Shown piece after piece: positions 17,519-26,396 of a stretch of DNA of 62,780 bases. Both the position numbers and the translations under genes were made by a program. The stretch is from Paracoccaceae bacterium (GTDB lineage: Bacteria > Pseudomonadota > Alphaproteobacteria > Rhodobacterales > Rhodobacteraceae), in contig JASBTX010000015.1 in assembly GCA_030148225.1 (NCBI GenBank), positions 1 through 62,780 on the forward strand, read 5' to 3'. Each line of letters opens with the position of its first letter. Position 1 is the stretch's first letter. The notes under the pieces were generated by a model that saw nothing but the letters and a program-made list of their open reading frames with translations, did not search any database and was not told where the DNA came from.

Positions 17519-18814
17519 TTGGGAAAACCGGAAAACAATCTGGCAGCGCATGTATCTGCAAGGTATGATGATGCCTGCCTGAAGATATTGGTCGTTGATG
17601 ACAGCCGGGTGCAGCGGCGGATTCTGACAAGCGGGCTCAAGCGGATCGGCCATTGCGTCCGCGAGGCGGCGTCGGGTGAGGAGGCGCTGGAGATCTGCCG
17701 CGCGGAACCGGTGGAGCTAGTGATCAGCGACTGGATGATGCCGGGTATGAACGGGCTGGAATTCTGCCGCGCGTTTCGCCAATTAAAGCGCGACAGCTAT
17801 GGCTATTTCATCCTGCTCACCTCGAAAAGCGAAAAGGAGGAAGTGGCGCGGGGTCTGGAGGAAGGCGCCGATGATTTTCTGACAAAGCCATTCAATATCA
17901 GTGAATTACGCGCCAGGATACGGGCCGGACAGCGCATCATCGACAGCGAACGCAAGCTGGTGGACAAGAATCGCGAAGTGTCGGAGGCGCTGAGTGAAAT
18001 TCAGTCGCTTTACGGTGCCATCCGCAAAGACCTGATCGAGGCGCGCAAGCTTCAGCAGTCGCTGGTGCAGGATCGTCATCAGGTTTTCGGGAAGAACGCC
18101 GTGTCGCTGTTGCTGCTGACAAGCGGGCATGTCGGGGGTGATCTGGTTGGTGTTTTTCCGGTTAATACCCATCAGCTTGGCCTGTATGCCATCGACGTGA
18201 GCGGCCATGGCATCAGCTCGGCGTTGATGACGGCGCGGTTGGCCGGGTGCCTGTCGGGCCACGTGCCCGAGCAGAACATGGCGCTGGAAAAACGTAGCGA
18301 TGGCAGCTTTGGCCTGAGACCGCCGGATCAGGTTGTATCGGCGCTGAACGAACTGGTCCTGAATGAGATGGACACGGCGCATTACTTTACGATTGTGCTG
18401 GCCAATGCCGATCTGGGCACGGGCCGCATCACGCTCTGCCAGGCCGGGCACCCCCATCCGATGGTTCAGCGTTCCAGCGGAGAAATCGAGATCGTGGGGA
18501 AGGGTGGCATGCCCGTCGGGCTGATCGATCGTGCCGAATACGAAAGCTTTGATGTCACGCTTGGGGCCGGTGACCGGCTGTTGATCTCATCCGACGGGGT
18601 CACGGAATGCGCAACTGCGCAGGGTGACCTGCTGGATGATCTGGGGCTTGGCCGCATCCTGCGCAGCCGCCCGGGGGAACGCGGCAATGATCTGTTCCGC
18701 GGCATGATTTCCGAACTTGAGCATTTCAGCGGCAGGACCGAATTTGACGATGACGTCTCGGCGGTGCTGTTCGAATTCAACGAGGCGTTGCCCGCAACCG
18801 ATCACCGGACCTGA
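17519..18814 (+). CDS. Response regulator with C-terminal PP2C/RsbU-type phosphatase domain
   Basis: 431 residues. The receiver domain (about 20-140) has the acidic pair Asp27/Asp28, phospho-acceptor Asp71 (ISDWMMPG) and Lys123 (LTKPF). After a linker coiled coil (about 140-185) comes an SpoIIE/RsbU-type serine phosphatase (about 190-425) with the metal-binding aspartates in YAIDVSGHGISSALM, LLISSDGVTE and DDVSA. Such proteins control an anti-sigma-factor antagonist and so a general stress or developmental switch. The start is a TTG at 17519; a TGA lies six codons upstream in frame and no ATG follows before the domain. Confidence 0.85.
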   Translation: MGKPENNLAAHVSARYDDACLKILVVDDSRVQRRILTSGLKRIGHCVREAASGEEALEICRAEPVELVISDWMMPGMNGLEFCRAFRQLKRDSYGYFILLTSKSEKEEVARGLEEGADDFLTKPFNISELRARIRAGQRIIDSERKLVDKNREVSEALSEIQSLYGAIRKDLIEARKLQQSLVQDRHQVFGKNAVSLLLLTSGHVGGDLVGVFPVNTHQLGLYAIDVSGHGISSALMTARLAGCLSGHVPEQNMALEKRSDGSFGLRPPDQVVSALNELVLNEMDTAHYFTIVLANADLGTGRITLCQAGHPHPMVQRSSGEIEIVGKGGMPVGLIDRAEYESFDVTLGAGDRLLISSDGVTECATAQGDLLDDLGLGRILRSRPGERGNDLFRGMISELEHFSGRTEFDDDVSAVLFEFNEALPATDHRT

Positions 18815-18839
18815 GCATCCCAATCGGCGCCAGAGGCCG

Positions 18840-19277
18840 CTATCCCAGATATCTTTGCAGCATCTCGGCATCTGCCGGATTCTTGAGCATCGCGACGGCA
18901 CTTGACGCGGGTGCCCAGAGATCGGTGTGCCCGGCCTCGGTCGGGTCGCTGATGCGCAGCGTCGGATGGCCGTGATAGATATGGCAGATCTTCTCGGCCC
19001 AGATGCCATATTCCGGCATGAACACGAACCTGCGATAGGTTTCGATATGGCGGCGTATGCTGATGCGCCAGCCTGTTTCCTCCATCACTTCGCGGTGCAG
19101 CGCCGGTATGGGATTTTCATGCGGGTCGATCCCGCCGCCGGGCAGTTGAAATTCGTAAAACGGATCGGCCTGAAAGGTCAGAAGAACGTCATCGCCGCGC
19201 GTGAGAATGGCATAGGCACCGGGGCGATACTTGTACTTTCTGCCGACGCGCACAGGTTCGCCGTATCGTTTTATCAT
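18840..19277 (-). CDS. NUDIX hydrolase
   Basis: 145 residues. A complete Nudix box runs from Gly48 to Trp70 (G-x5-E54-x7-R62-E63, then EETGW), preceded by the strand YEFQLPGG. Enzymes of this fold hydrolyse a nucleoside diphosphate linked to another group. The substrate cannot be told from the sequence; the N-terminal segment (RVGRKYKYRPGAYAIL) is frequent in Rhodobacterales members. It is divergent from hslO, about 80 bp between starts. Confidence 0.88.
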   Translation of the reverse strand: MIKRYGEPVRVGRKYKYRPGAYAILTRGDDVLLTFQADPFYEFQLPGGGIDPHENPIPALHREVMEETGWRISIRRHIETYRRFVFMPEYGIWAEKICHIYHGHPTLRISDPTEAGHTDLWAPASSAVAMLKNPADAEMLQRYLG

Positions 19278-19357
19278 GGCCGCGATCCCCCTTACAGTTC
19301 ACCTTGCCCGCACCTATATGCTCGCGGTATGCCAATCGCGGACGGGGAAGGAAACCC

Positions 19358-20356
19358 ATGACCCTTGGAAATAAGATCGCCTGGGATGACACGGTCCTGC
19401 CCTTTCAGCTGGATGTGCCGGATATTCGCGGACGCATTGCGCGGCTGGACGGTGTGCTTGATGCCGTGCTGTCGCAGCACAACTATCCCCCGGAGATTGA
19501 AGCGCTGGTCGCCGAAGCCGCCATTCTGACGGCGCTGATCGGCCAGACGATCAAGCTGAGGTGGAAATTATCGTTGCAGATCAGGGGCGACGGACCGGCC
19601 CGCCTGATCGCCACCGATTATTTCGGCCCGCAGGAGGATGGGCGGCGGGCGCGTATCCGCGCCTATGCAAGCTATGACGCCGAGCGGCTGGAGCAGGGCG
19701 CCGATCCGTTTGACCAGATCGGTAAGGGGTATTTCGCCATTCTGATCGATCAGGGCGAGGGCACGGTTCCCTATCAGGGGATCACGCCGATTGCGGGCGG
19801 ATCGCTTGCTGCGTGTGCCGAGGCCTATTTTGCCCAGTCAGAGCAATTGCCGACACGTTTCGAGATTGCCTTTGGCCGGTCGCAGGAACCGGGCCAGGCC
19901 GAAAGCTGGCGCGCGGGTGGCGTGATGTTGCAGCATATGCCCAAGACATCGCCGCTGAAAGCTGAGCCCGAAGCCGGAGAGCCCCGCCTGACCACGGCGG
20001 CTGATCTGCTGAGCGATGATGATGCCGAGAATTGGTCGCGGGCGAATATCCTGCTGGATTCGGTCGAAGAGCTGGAGCTGGTGGGCCCCGGCGTGCCGCC
20101 GGCCGATCTGTTGTGGCGGCTGTTCAATCAGGAAGAGCCGCGCATCCATGACCCGCAGAACATCACCTTTGGCTGCACCTGTTCCGAAGACCGGGTGCGC
20201 CAGTCCATGTCGATCTATTCGGCGCGCGATATCGCCCATATGACAACCGAAGACGGCGATGTGACCGCCGATTGCCAGTTTTGCGGCGCGCATTATGTGC
20301 TGGACCCGGCAACGCTGGGCTTCGAGGCTGAAGGTACGCATGACGGGCGCGGCTGA
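19358..20356 (+). CDS. hslO: Hsp33 redox-regulated chaperone
   Basis: 332 residues from the ATG at 19358, which has GGAAGGA upstream (a longer in-frame start at 19304 is less likely). The C-terminal zinc switch is present as FGCTCSEDRV and DCQFCGAHY, the four cysteines that bind Zn when reduced and form disulphides under oxidation to activate the holdase. Cytoplasmic, ATP-independent. First of a closely packed run of seven genes: the CoA pyrophosphatase starts inside its last 17 bp. Confidence 0.95.
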   Translation: MTLGNKIAWDDTVLPFQLDVPDIRGRIARLDGVLDAVLSQHNYPPEIEALVAEAAILTALIGQTIKLRWKLSLQIRGDGPARLIATDYFGPQEDGRRARIRAYASYDAERLEQGADPFDQIGKGYFAILIDQGEGTVPYQGITPIAGGSLAACAEAYFAQSEQLPTRFEIAFGRSQEPGQAESWRAGGVMLQHMPKTSPLKAEPEAGEPRLTTAADLLSDDDAENWSRANILLDSVEELELVGPGVPPADLLWRLFNQEEPRIHDPQNITFGCTCSEDRVRQSMSIYSARDIAHMTTEDGDVTADCQFCGAHYVLDPATLGFEAEGTHDGRG

Positions 20357-20945
20357 TCCGGTTTCGCGTGTGCGCGCAGCGCTGGCCGCGCCGGCGGTTG
20401 CCACGTCGGACTTTGATCTGAACCCCGAGATTACCTTGCCCGAAGGGCGGGTGCTGAGGCCTGCGGCGGTGCTGATGGGTGTTCAGGGCGAGGGGACGGA
20501 TGCGCGGATATTGCTGACCAAACGGTCATCGCGTCTGGCGCATCACCCCGGGCAGATCGCCTTTCCGGGCGGCAAGATGGATGACACCGATGCCGATCTG
20601 ACCGCCACGGCACTGCGCGAGGCGCAGGAGGAAACCGGGCTGGAACCCGGTCAGGTAGAGGTGCTGGGGCAGATGCCGACGCATGAAACGGTGACCTCTT
20701 TTTCCGTCACGCCGGTTGTGGCGCGCATTCCGGATTTTGATCCGGTGGTCGAGCCGGGCGAGGTGGAATTTGCCTTTACCGTACCGCTGAGCTTTGTGCT
20801 GGATGCGGATAATTATCTGGTTGAATCGCGGATATGGCAGGGGCGCCGGCGCTATTATTTCGCTGTGCCCTACGGCCCGTTTTACATCTGGGGTGCGACG
20901 GCGCGCATGCTGCGGGGGCTGGCCGGGCTGGTGCCCCGCGCATGA
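20340..20945 (+). CDS. CoA pyrophosphatase, NUDIX family (YeaB/NudL type)
   Basis: 201 residues. LLTKRSSRLAHHPGQIAFPGG is the signature of CoA pyrophosphatases and runs into the Nudix box (GGKMDDTDADL, then REAQEETG). The enzyme splits CoA and its thioesters to 4'-phosphopantetheine and 3',5'-ADP. The ATG at 20340 overlaps the hslO end by 17 nt and its stop overlaps the CCA-adding enzyme start by 4 nt (ATGA), so the three are translationally coupled. Confidence 0.9.
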   Translation: MTGAADPVSRVRAALAAPAVATSDFDLNPEITLPEGRVLRPAAVLMGVQGEGTDARILLTKRSSRLAHHPGQIAFPGGKMDDTDADLTATALREAQEETGLEPGQVEVLGQMPTHETVTSFSVTPVVARIPDFDPVVEPGEVEFAFTVPLSFVLDADNYLVESRIWQGRRRYYFAVPYGPFYIWGATARMLRGLAGLVPRA

Positions 20946-22108
20946 GGATCAGGGCGGAGTGGCTGGCGCAGGGTGAACTGCAACGGGTGCTGGGGCTCTT
21001 GCAGGATGCCGGTTATCAGGCATGGACCGTGGGTGGCTGTGTGCGCAATACGCTGATGGGCATGCCGGTGGCCGATGTCGATATCGCCACCGATGCCCGG
21101 CCCGGGCACGTGATGGAACTGGCCGGGGCAGCGGGGTTTCGGGCGGTGCCGACCGGTATTGATCATGGCACCGTCACGGTTGTCACAGGCAGCGCGGCCT
21201 TTGAGATCACGACATTTCGCAAGGATGTCGAAACCGACGGACGGCGCGCCGTGGTCGCGTTTTCCGACACGCTGAACGAAGACGCGCAGCGGCGCGATTT
21301 CACGATGAACGCGATCTATGCCGACCGCGACGGACAGATCGCCGATCCGGTGGGCGGGTATGCGGATGCCGGTGCGCGGCGGCTGAGATTTATTGGTGAT
21401 GCCCATGACCGTATTCGCGAAGACGCGCTGCGCAGCCTTAGGTTCTTTCGGTTTTATGCATGGTATGGCGACACGGATCAGGGACCTGATCCGGATGCCG
21501 TGGCGGCGATAGCGGAGCTGACCGGGTTGCTGGACCGCCTCTCGCGTGAGCGGGTCGGCGCCGAGATGATGAAGCTTTTGTCCGCGCCCGATCCGGCGGC
21601 GTCGCTTGCGCTGATGAAGCATACGGGCGTGCTGTCGCACATTCTGCCCGGTGCCGATCCGGATACCATCGGCGTACTGGTGGCGTTTGAGGGTCAGCTG
21701 GACCTTGCGCCGGACCCGTTGCGCAGGTTGGCGGCACTGGGCGGAGAGGACACGGCGAAAAACCTGCGGCTGTCGCGCCGGGAGGAGGCCGGGCTGCGGC
21801 TGAGACGGGAGATTGCCGCAGGGCCGGAGCCTGCAGGGCAGGCGGCCTATCGCCATGGGGCCGACGCAGCGATTGACGGCGCGCTGGTTCTGGCGGCGGG
21901 TCTGGGCAGCCCGCCCCCGGCTGATTTGGTGGCCGAAGCCCGGCGTGGCGGTGCGCAGAAATTCCCCGTAGCGGCGGCTGATCTGATCGACCGGATGCAA
22001 GGGCCGGCGCTGGGCCAGTGCCTGAACCGGCTTGAGGCGCGGTGGCTGGCCTCGGATTTCACGATGACGCGCGACGATTTGCTGGCAATCGCGGCCGCGC
22101 ATGATTGA
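20942..22108 (+). CDS. cca: CCA tRNA nucleotidyltransferase / poly(A) polymerase-family protein
   Basis: 388 residues. The nucleotidyltransferase head has VGGCVRNTLMG and the catalytic acidic pair in VADVDIATDA, then RRDFTMNAIY. The C-terminal half (about 150-388) is the tRNA-binding body. It adds or repairs the CCA tail of tRNAs. The start at 20942 overlaps the preceding stop. Class II fold, so CCA-adding versus A-adding specificity cannot be excluded but CCA is usual in this genomic context. Confidence 0.92.
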   Translation: MRIRAEWLAQGELQRVLGLLQDAGYQAWTVGGCVRNTLMGMPVADVDIATDARPGHVMELAGAAGFRAVPTGIDHGTVTVVTGSAAFEITTFRKDVETDGRRAVVAFSDTLNEDAQRRDFTMNAIYADRDGQIADPVGGYADAGARRLRFIGDAHDRIREDALRSLRFFRFYAWYGDTDQGPDPDAVAAIAELTGLLDRLSRERVGAEMMKLLSAPDPAASLALMKHTGVLSHILPGADPDTIGVLVAFEGQLDLAPDPLRRLAALGGEDTAKNLRLSRREEAGLRLRREIAAGPEPAGQAAYRHGADAAIDGALVLAAGLGSPPPADLVAEARRGGAQKFPVAAADLIDRMQGPALGQCLNRLEARWLASDFTMTRDDLLAIAAAHD

Positions 22109-22679
22109 TCCGCTTTACCTGTTTGTCTTTGCCGGTCTGTTTTCGCCCGGTCCGAACATCATCCTGCTGACGGCATCGGGTGCGCAATTCGGATTTCGCG
22201 CGACAGTGCCGCATGTTCTGGGTGTTGCGGCGGGCGTCGGCGTGATTGCCGCGGTGACTGGGCTGGGTGTGGGCGGTGTGCTGGCGGCCTTTCCGGCATT
22301 GTCATTGACGCTGAAGATCATCGCGGCCCTCTGGATTTTGTGGATGGCGTGGCGGCTGGCGCGCCGGGCGCGGCTGCGGCTGCCCGGTGGGGACAGGCCC
22401 TTTACCTTTGTTCAGGCGGTGCTGTTTCAGTGGGTCAATCCCAAGGTCTGGGCCGTCGCGCTGGCGGCATCAGCGGGATATCCGGCAGGCACCGGGCCGA
22501 TGGCCGAGGCGGCACGGCTGGCCATTGCCTTTTCCACGATCAATCTGGGTGTCTGCCTGTTCTGGAGTGCGGCGGGCAGTTTCCTGTCGATGTTGCTGTC
22601 GTCAGACAGGGCATGGGCGATATTCATGGGGGGTATGTCGCTGGCGCTGGCGGGTTCGGCCTTGATGGTCTTTCTCTGA
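22101..22679 (+). CDS. LysE/RhtB-family amino-acid exporter
   Basis: 192 residues with six hydrophobic segments. The N-terminal GLFSPGPNIILL is the PGP motif shared by the LysE family, and FQWVNPKVWAVAL is the matching segment in the second half. These inner-membrane proteins export lysine, threonine, homoserine lactones or similar; the substrate here is unknown. The ATG overlaps the preceding stop by 8 nt. Confidence 0.93.
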   Translation: MIDPLYLFVFAGLFSPGPNIILLTASGAQFGFRATVPHVLGVAAGVGVIAAVTGLGVGGVLAAFPALSLTLKIIAALWILWMAWRLARRARLRLPGGDRPFTFVQAVLFQWVNPKVWAVALAASAGYPAGTGPMAEAARLAIAFSTINLGVCLFWSAAGSFLSMLLSSDRAWAIFMGGMSLALAGSALMVFL

Positions 22680-22719
22680 GGGCTGGTTTATAGAGGTGCT
22701 TCACCTGACGGGGCGCGGA

Positions 22720-24561
22720 ATGTACCGGTTTTTCGAAAACCTGATCGATCCCTATGTGGCCTATTCTGAAACGGATACGCCGCCCCGCGATCTGTGGCCA
22801 TTCGTGCGCGAATATTGCAGGCCTTTTACCCGTGTGTTTGCGCTGACGGCCTTCATGTCGGTGGTGGTGGCGGCGGTCGAGGTCTGGCTGATCTACTATA
22901 TGGGTTATCTGGTGGATGTGCTGTCGGGCGGTGGCGCCGAGGCGGTGTGGAACGAGATCAGGCTTGAGTTGCTGATCGTCGCGATTTTCATCCTGTTCAT
23001 CCGGCCTGCGATCCAGTTTCTGGATGTCGCGTTGCTGAATAACGCGGTGCTGCCGAATTTCGGCACGCTGATCCGCTGGCGGGCGCACCGGCATGTACTG
23101 CGCCAGTCGGTGGGATGGTTCGAAAACGACTTTGCCGGCCGGATCGCCAACCGCATCATGCAGACACCACCCGCCGCCGGTGACGCGGTTTTTCAGGTAT
23201 TTGACGCGCTCACGTTTTCGGTGGCCTATCTGTTTGGCGCGATTGCCATGCTCAGCGGGGCTGATCCGCGCCTGATCCTGCCCCTGCTGATCTGGTTCGC
23301 GCTTTACCTCGCGCTGTTGAAATGGACGACGCGGCGGATCGGCCCGGCATCAAAGGCGTCGTCAGATGCCCGGTCCGAGGTGACCGGGCGTGTCGTTGAC
23401 AGCTATACCAATATCCACGCCGTCAAACTCTTTGCTCATCACGACAGCGAAATCGACTATGCGCATGAGGCAATCGAGAAGACGCGCCAGACCTTTGCCC
23501 GTGAAATGCGGATTTTCACGACCATGGATCTGATGCTGGTTGTCATCAATGGTTTCCTGATCGTGGGCGTTGTGGGCTGGGCGGTACTGCTGTGGCGCAC
23601 GGGGGGCGCGACGGTTGGCACGGTGGCGGCAGCCACTGCGCTGACGCTGCGGCTGAACGCGATGACGGGCTGGATCATGTGGGCCGTTTCCACATTTTTC
23701 AGATCGCTGGGGATCGTGGCCGAGGGTATGGAGACGATTGCCCAGCCGATCACGCTGGTCGATCAGCCCGGGGCCGGGCAGCTGAAACTGACAGCCGGTG
23801 AGATCCGGTTCGATCAGATATCGCACCATTACGGGCGGGGCCGGGGCGGGCTGGACCGGCTGAGCCTGACGATCAGGCCGGGCGAGAAAGTGGGTCTGGT
23901 CGGGCGTTCGGGCGCGGGCAAGACCACGCTGGTCAAGCTGTTGCTCAGGTTTTATGACACCGAGAACGGGCAGATACTGATTGATGGTCAGGATATCCGT
24001 GATGTCACGCAGGACAGTTTGCGGGCGAATATCGGGATGGTTCAGCAGGACAGTTCGCTTTTGCATCGTTCGGTCCGGGCCAATATCCTTTATGGTCGCC
24101 CCGATGCGTCTGAGGCAGAGGTGATTTCGGCGGCGAAACGCGCCGAGGCGGATGTGTTCATTGCCGATCTGGAGGATCCGAAAGGTGGCAAAGCCTATGA
24201 CGCCGAAGTCGGCGAGCGCGGCGTCAAGTTGTCGGGTGGCCAGCGTCAGCGGATCGCGCTGGCGCGTGTGATCCTGAAGGATGCGCCGATCCTTGTTCTG
24301 GACGAGGCGACATCGGCACTGGACAGCGAGGTGGAAGCCGCGATCCAGCAGACGCTGTATGGCGTGATGGAGGGCAAGACGGTGATCGCGATTGCGCACC
24401 GCCTGTCGACCATTGCCCAGATGGACCGGATCATCGTGCTGGATGAAGGCCATATCGTCGAAGAGGGTTCGCATGACGCCCTGCTGGCAAAGGGTGGTCT
24501 TTATGCCACGTTCTGGCGCCGCCAGTCGGGCGGGTTCATCGGTATCGAGGCGGCAGAGTGA
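22720..24561 (+). CDS. ABC exporter half-transporter (TMD-NBD), first of a pair
   Basis: 613 residues. Six transmembrane helices occupy about 20-310, and an ATPase domain about 340-600 contains Walker A GRSGAGKTT, signature LSGGQRQR and Walker B ILVLDEATSALD. Multidrug/lipid ABC exporters of the MsbA type move hydrophobic substrates out or across the membrane. I chose ATG 22720 over a GTG at 22696. The following gene encodes a similar half, starting within its stop codon, so they probably form a heterodimer. Confidence 0.9.
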   Translation: MYRFFENLIDPYVAYSETDTPPRDLWPFVREYCRPFTRVFALTAFMSVVVAAVEVWLIYYMGYLVDVLSGGGAEAVWNEIRLELLIVAIFILFIRPAIQFLDVALLNNAVLPNFGTLIRWRAHRHVLRQSVGWFENDFAGRIANRIMQTPPAAGDAVFQVFDALTFSVAYLFGAIAMLSGADPRLILPLLIWFALYLALLKWTTRRIGPASKASSDARSEVTGRVVDSYTNIHAVKLFAHHDSEIDYAHEAIEKTRQTFAREMRIFTTMDLMLVVINGFLIVGVVGWAVLLWRTGGATVGTVAAATALTLRLNAMTGWIMWAVSTFFRSLGIVAEGMETIAQPITLVDQPGAGQLKLTAGEIRFDQISHHYGRGRGGLDRLSLTIRPGEKVGLVGRSGAGKTTLVKLLLRFYDTENGQILIDGQDIRDVTQDSLRANIGMVQQDSSLLHRSVRANILYGRPDASEAEVISAAKRAEADVFIADLEDPKGGKAYDAEVGERGVKLSGGQRQRIALARVILKDAPILVLDEATSALDSEVEAAIQQTLYGVMEGKTVIAIAHRLSTIAQMDRIIVLDEGHIVEEGSHDALLAKGGLYATFWRRQSGGFIGIEAAE

Positions 24562-26396
24562 CCATGCGCAACTGGGTCAGGCCGTTTACGCCGGCCGACA
24601 GGCCACCCCCGCAGACACTGGGCGCCTTTTTCGCATGGGGGCTGAGGGGCATGTTCCCGGTGCTTGGGCTGGCGGCGCTGTTCTCGGCCATGGCGGGCAC
24701 GCTGGAGGTCATGACCGCGCTGCTCTTGGGCCGGGTGATCGACACGGTGATTTCTGCCGGGCCTGCGGGCCTTTTTCGGGATCATCTGGCGCTTGTGCTG
24801 GGGTTCGCGGGTTTTTTCATGGTGCTGCGCCCCCTGGTCTTTGGGCTGAGTGCCGCCTCAAACGCGATACTGGTCATGCCGAACGTGAATGTGCAGGTCC
24901 TGTCGCGGCTGAACCGCTGGGCTCTGGGCCAGACGGTGACGTTTTTCGACAATGATTTTGCCGGACGGATTGCACAGAAACAGATGCAGACGGCGCGAGC
25001 GCTGACCGATGTCGCCTCGGAAACCATCAACGTGGTTTTTTTCGCGCTGGCCTCGCTGATCGGGTCGGTGCTGTTTCTGACTTCGATCGACTGGCGCATC
25101 GCGCTGATGCTGAGTGTCTGGCTGATGGGATATCTGGTGATGATCCGCTGGTTCATGCCGCGGGTGCGCCTGCGCTCGGCCCGCCGCGCGGGTGCGCGGG
25201 CGATGGTGACCGGGCAGATCGTGGACACGATCACCAATATCAAGACGGTCAAACTCTTTGCGCATGATGCGTTCGAGGATCGTGCGGCGCTGGGCGCGAT
25301 GGAAGGGTTTCGCGAAACCGCACTGGATTTCGGATATCTCTCGGCGGCGTTCAGGTTCTGCCTGATGACGATTGCGGGCATTCTGCCCGTCGGGCTGATC
25401 GGGGGGACGGTGCTGCTCTGGCAATCGGGTCTGGCCAGCCCGGGCGATATCGCCGCGGCCGGCGCGGTATCGATCCGGATTGCACAGATGACGGGATGGG
25501 TCAGTTTCACGCTGATGGCGATGTATGCCAATGTTGGCGAGGTCGAGGATGGCATGCGTACGCTGACACCACGCCCGGTATTGACCGATGCAGCGGATGC
25601 CACGGAATTGCGGGCGGCGGATACCGGCATCACCTTCGAGGATGTCGGGTTTACCTATGGCGGCGGTCCGGGAGCAGGCGGGGTGGAAGCGCTGAGCCTG
25701 AAGATTGCGCCGGGCGAGCGGGTGGGGATCGTCGGCGCGTCCGGTGCCGGAAAATCGACGCTCGTGTCGCTGTTGCTGAGGCTTTATGACACCGAAAGTG
25801 GCCGGATACTGATCGGGGATCAGGATATCGCCGGTGTGACGCAGGACAGCCTGCGCCGCCGGATCGGCATGGTCACGCAGGAAACGGCAATGTTCAACCG
25901 CTCGGCGCGCGAGAATATTCTTTATGGTCGGCCCGACGCCACCGAGGCCGAGATGATCGACGCCGCCAGACGGGCCGAAGCCGATGAATTCATCGCCGGT
26001 CTGCGTGATTTCAAGGGGCGCACCGGCTATGACGCGCATCTGGGCGAGCGGGGTGTCAAACTGTCGGGCGGTCAGCGTCAGCGCATCGCACTGGCCCGCG
26101 CCATCCTCAAGGATGCGCCGATTCTGGTGCTGGACGAGGCGACCTCGGCGCTGGACAGCGAGGTCGAGGCGCTGATCCAGACGGCGCTGGACCGGGTCAT
26201 CGCGGGAAAGACGGTGATTGCCATTGCGCATCGCCTGTCGACGATTGCGCGCATGGACCGGATTGTCGTGATGGAGGAAGGGCGCATCGTCGAAGCGGGG
26301 GACCACGCCGATCTGCTGGCGCGAGATGGTCTTTATGCGCGGTTCTGGAACCGGCAGTCCGGCGGGTTCATCGGTGTCAGGGAGGCGGCCGAGTGA
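24558..26396 (+). CDS. ABC exporter half-transporter (TMD-NBD), second of a pair
   Basis: 612 residues. Layout as the preceding gene: six membrane helices, then Walker A GASGAGKST, signature LSGGQRQR and Walker B ILVLDEATSALD. The start codon is GTG at 24558 overlapping the preceding TGA, or an ATG six bases later. Both halves keep their catalytic motifs, so both ATP sites should work. Substrate unknown. The stop is overlapped by the RNA methyltransferase start. Confidence 0.92.
   Translation: MTMRNWVRPFTPADRPPPQTLGAFFAWGLRGMFPVLGLAALFSAMAGTLEVMTALLLGRVIDTVISAGPAGLFRDHLALVLGFAGFFMVLRPLVFGLSAASNAILVMPNVNVQVLSRLNRWALGQTVTFFDNDFAGRIAQKQMQTARALTDVASETINVVFFALASLIGSVLFLTSIDWRIALMLSVWLMGYLVMIRWFMPRVRLRSARRAGARAMVTGQIVDTITNIKTVKLFAHDAFEDRAALGAMEGFRETALDFGYLSAAFRFCLMTIAGILPVGLIGGTVLLWQSGLASPGDIAAAGAVSIRIAQMTGWVSFTLMAMYANVGEVEDGMRTLTPRPVLTDAADATELRAADTGITFEDVGFTYGGGPGAGGVEALSLKIAPGERVGIVGASGAGKSTLVSLLLRLYDTESGRILIGDQDIAGVTQDSLRRRIGMVTQETAMFNRSARENILYGRPDATEAEMIDAARRAEADEFIAGLRDFKGRTGYDAHLGERGVKLSGGQRQRIALARAILKDAPILVLDEATSALDSEVEALIQTALDRVIAGKTVIAIAHRLSTIARMDRIVVMEEGRIVEAGDHADLLARDGLYARFWNRQSGGFIGVREAAE

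Noticed and set aside
20882..22102. Long minus-strand frame opposite the CCA-adding enzyme (406 codons)
   Set aside because: It is antisense to a confidently recognised gene; such long open frames are common in high-GC coding DNA. No family recognised.
24858..26306. Minus-strand frame of 482 codons opposite the second ABC exporter gene
   Set aside because: Mirror of ATPase codons, with Arg/His/Gln-rich unlikely protein; no start context.
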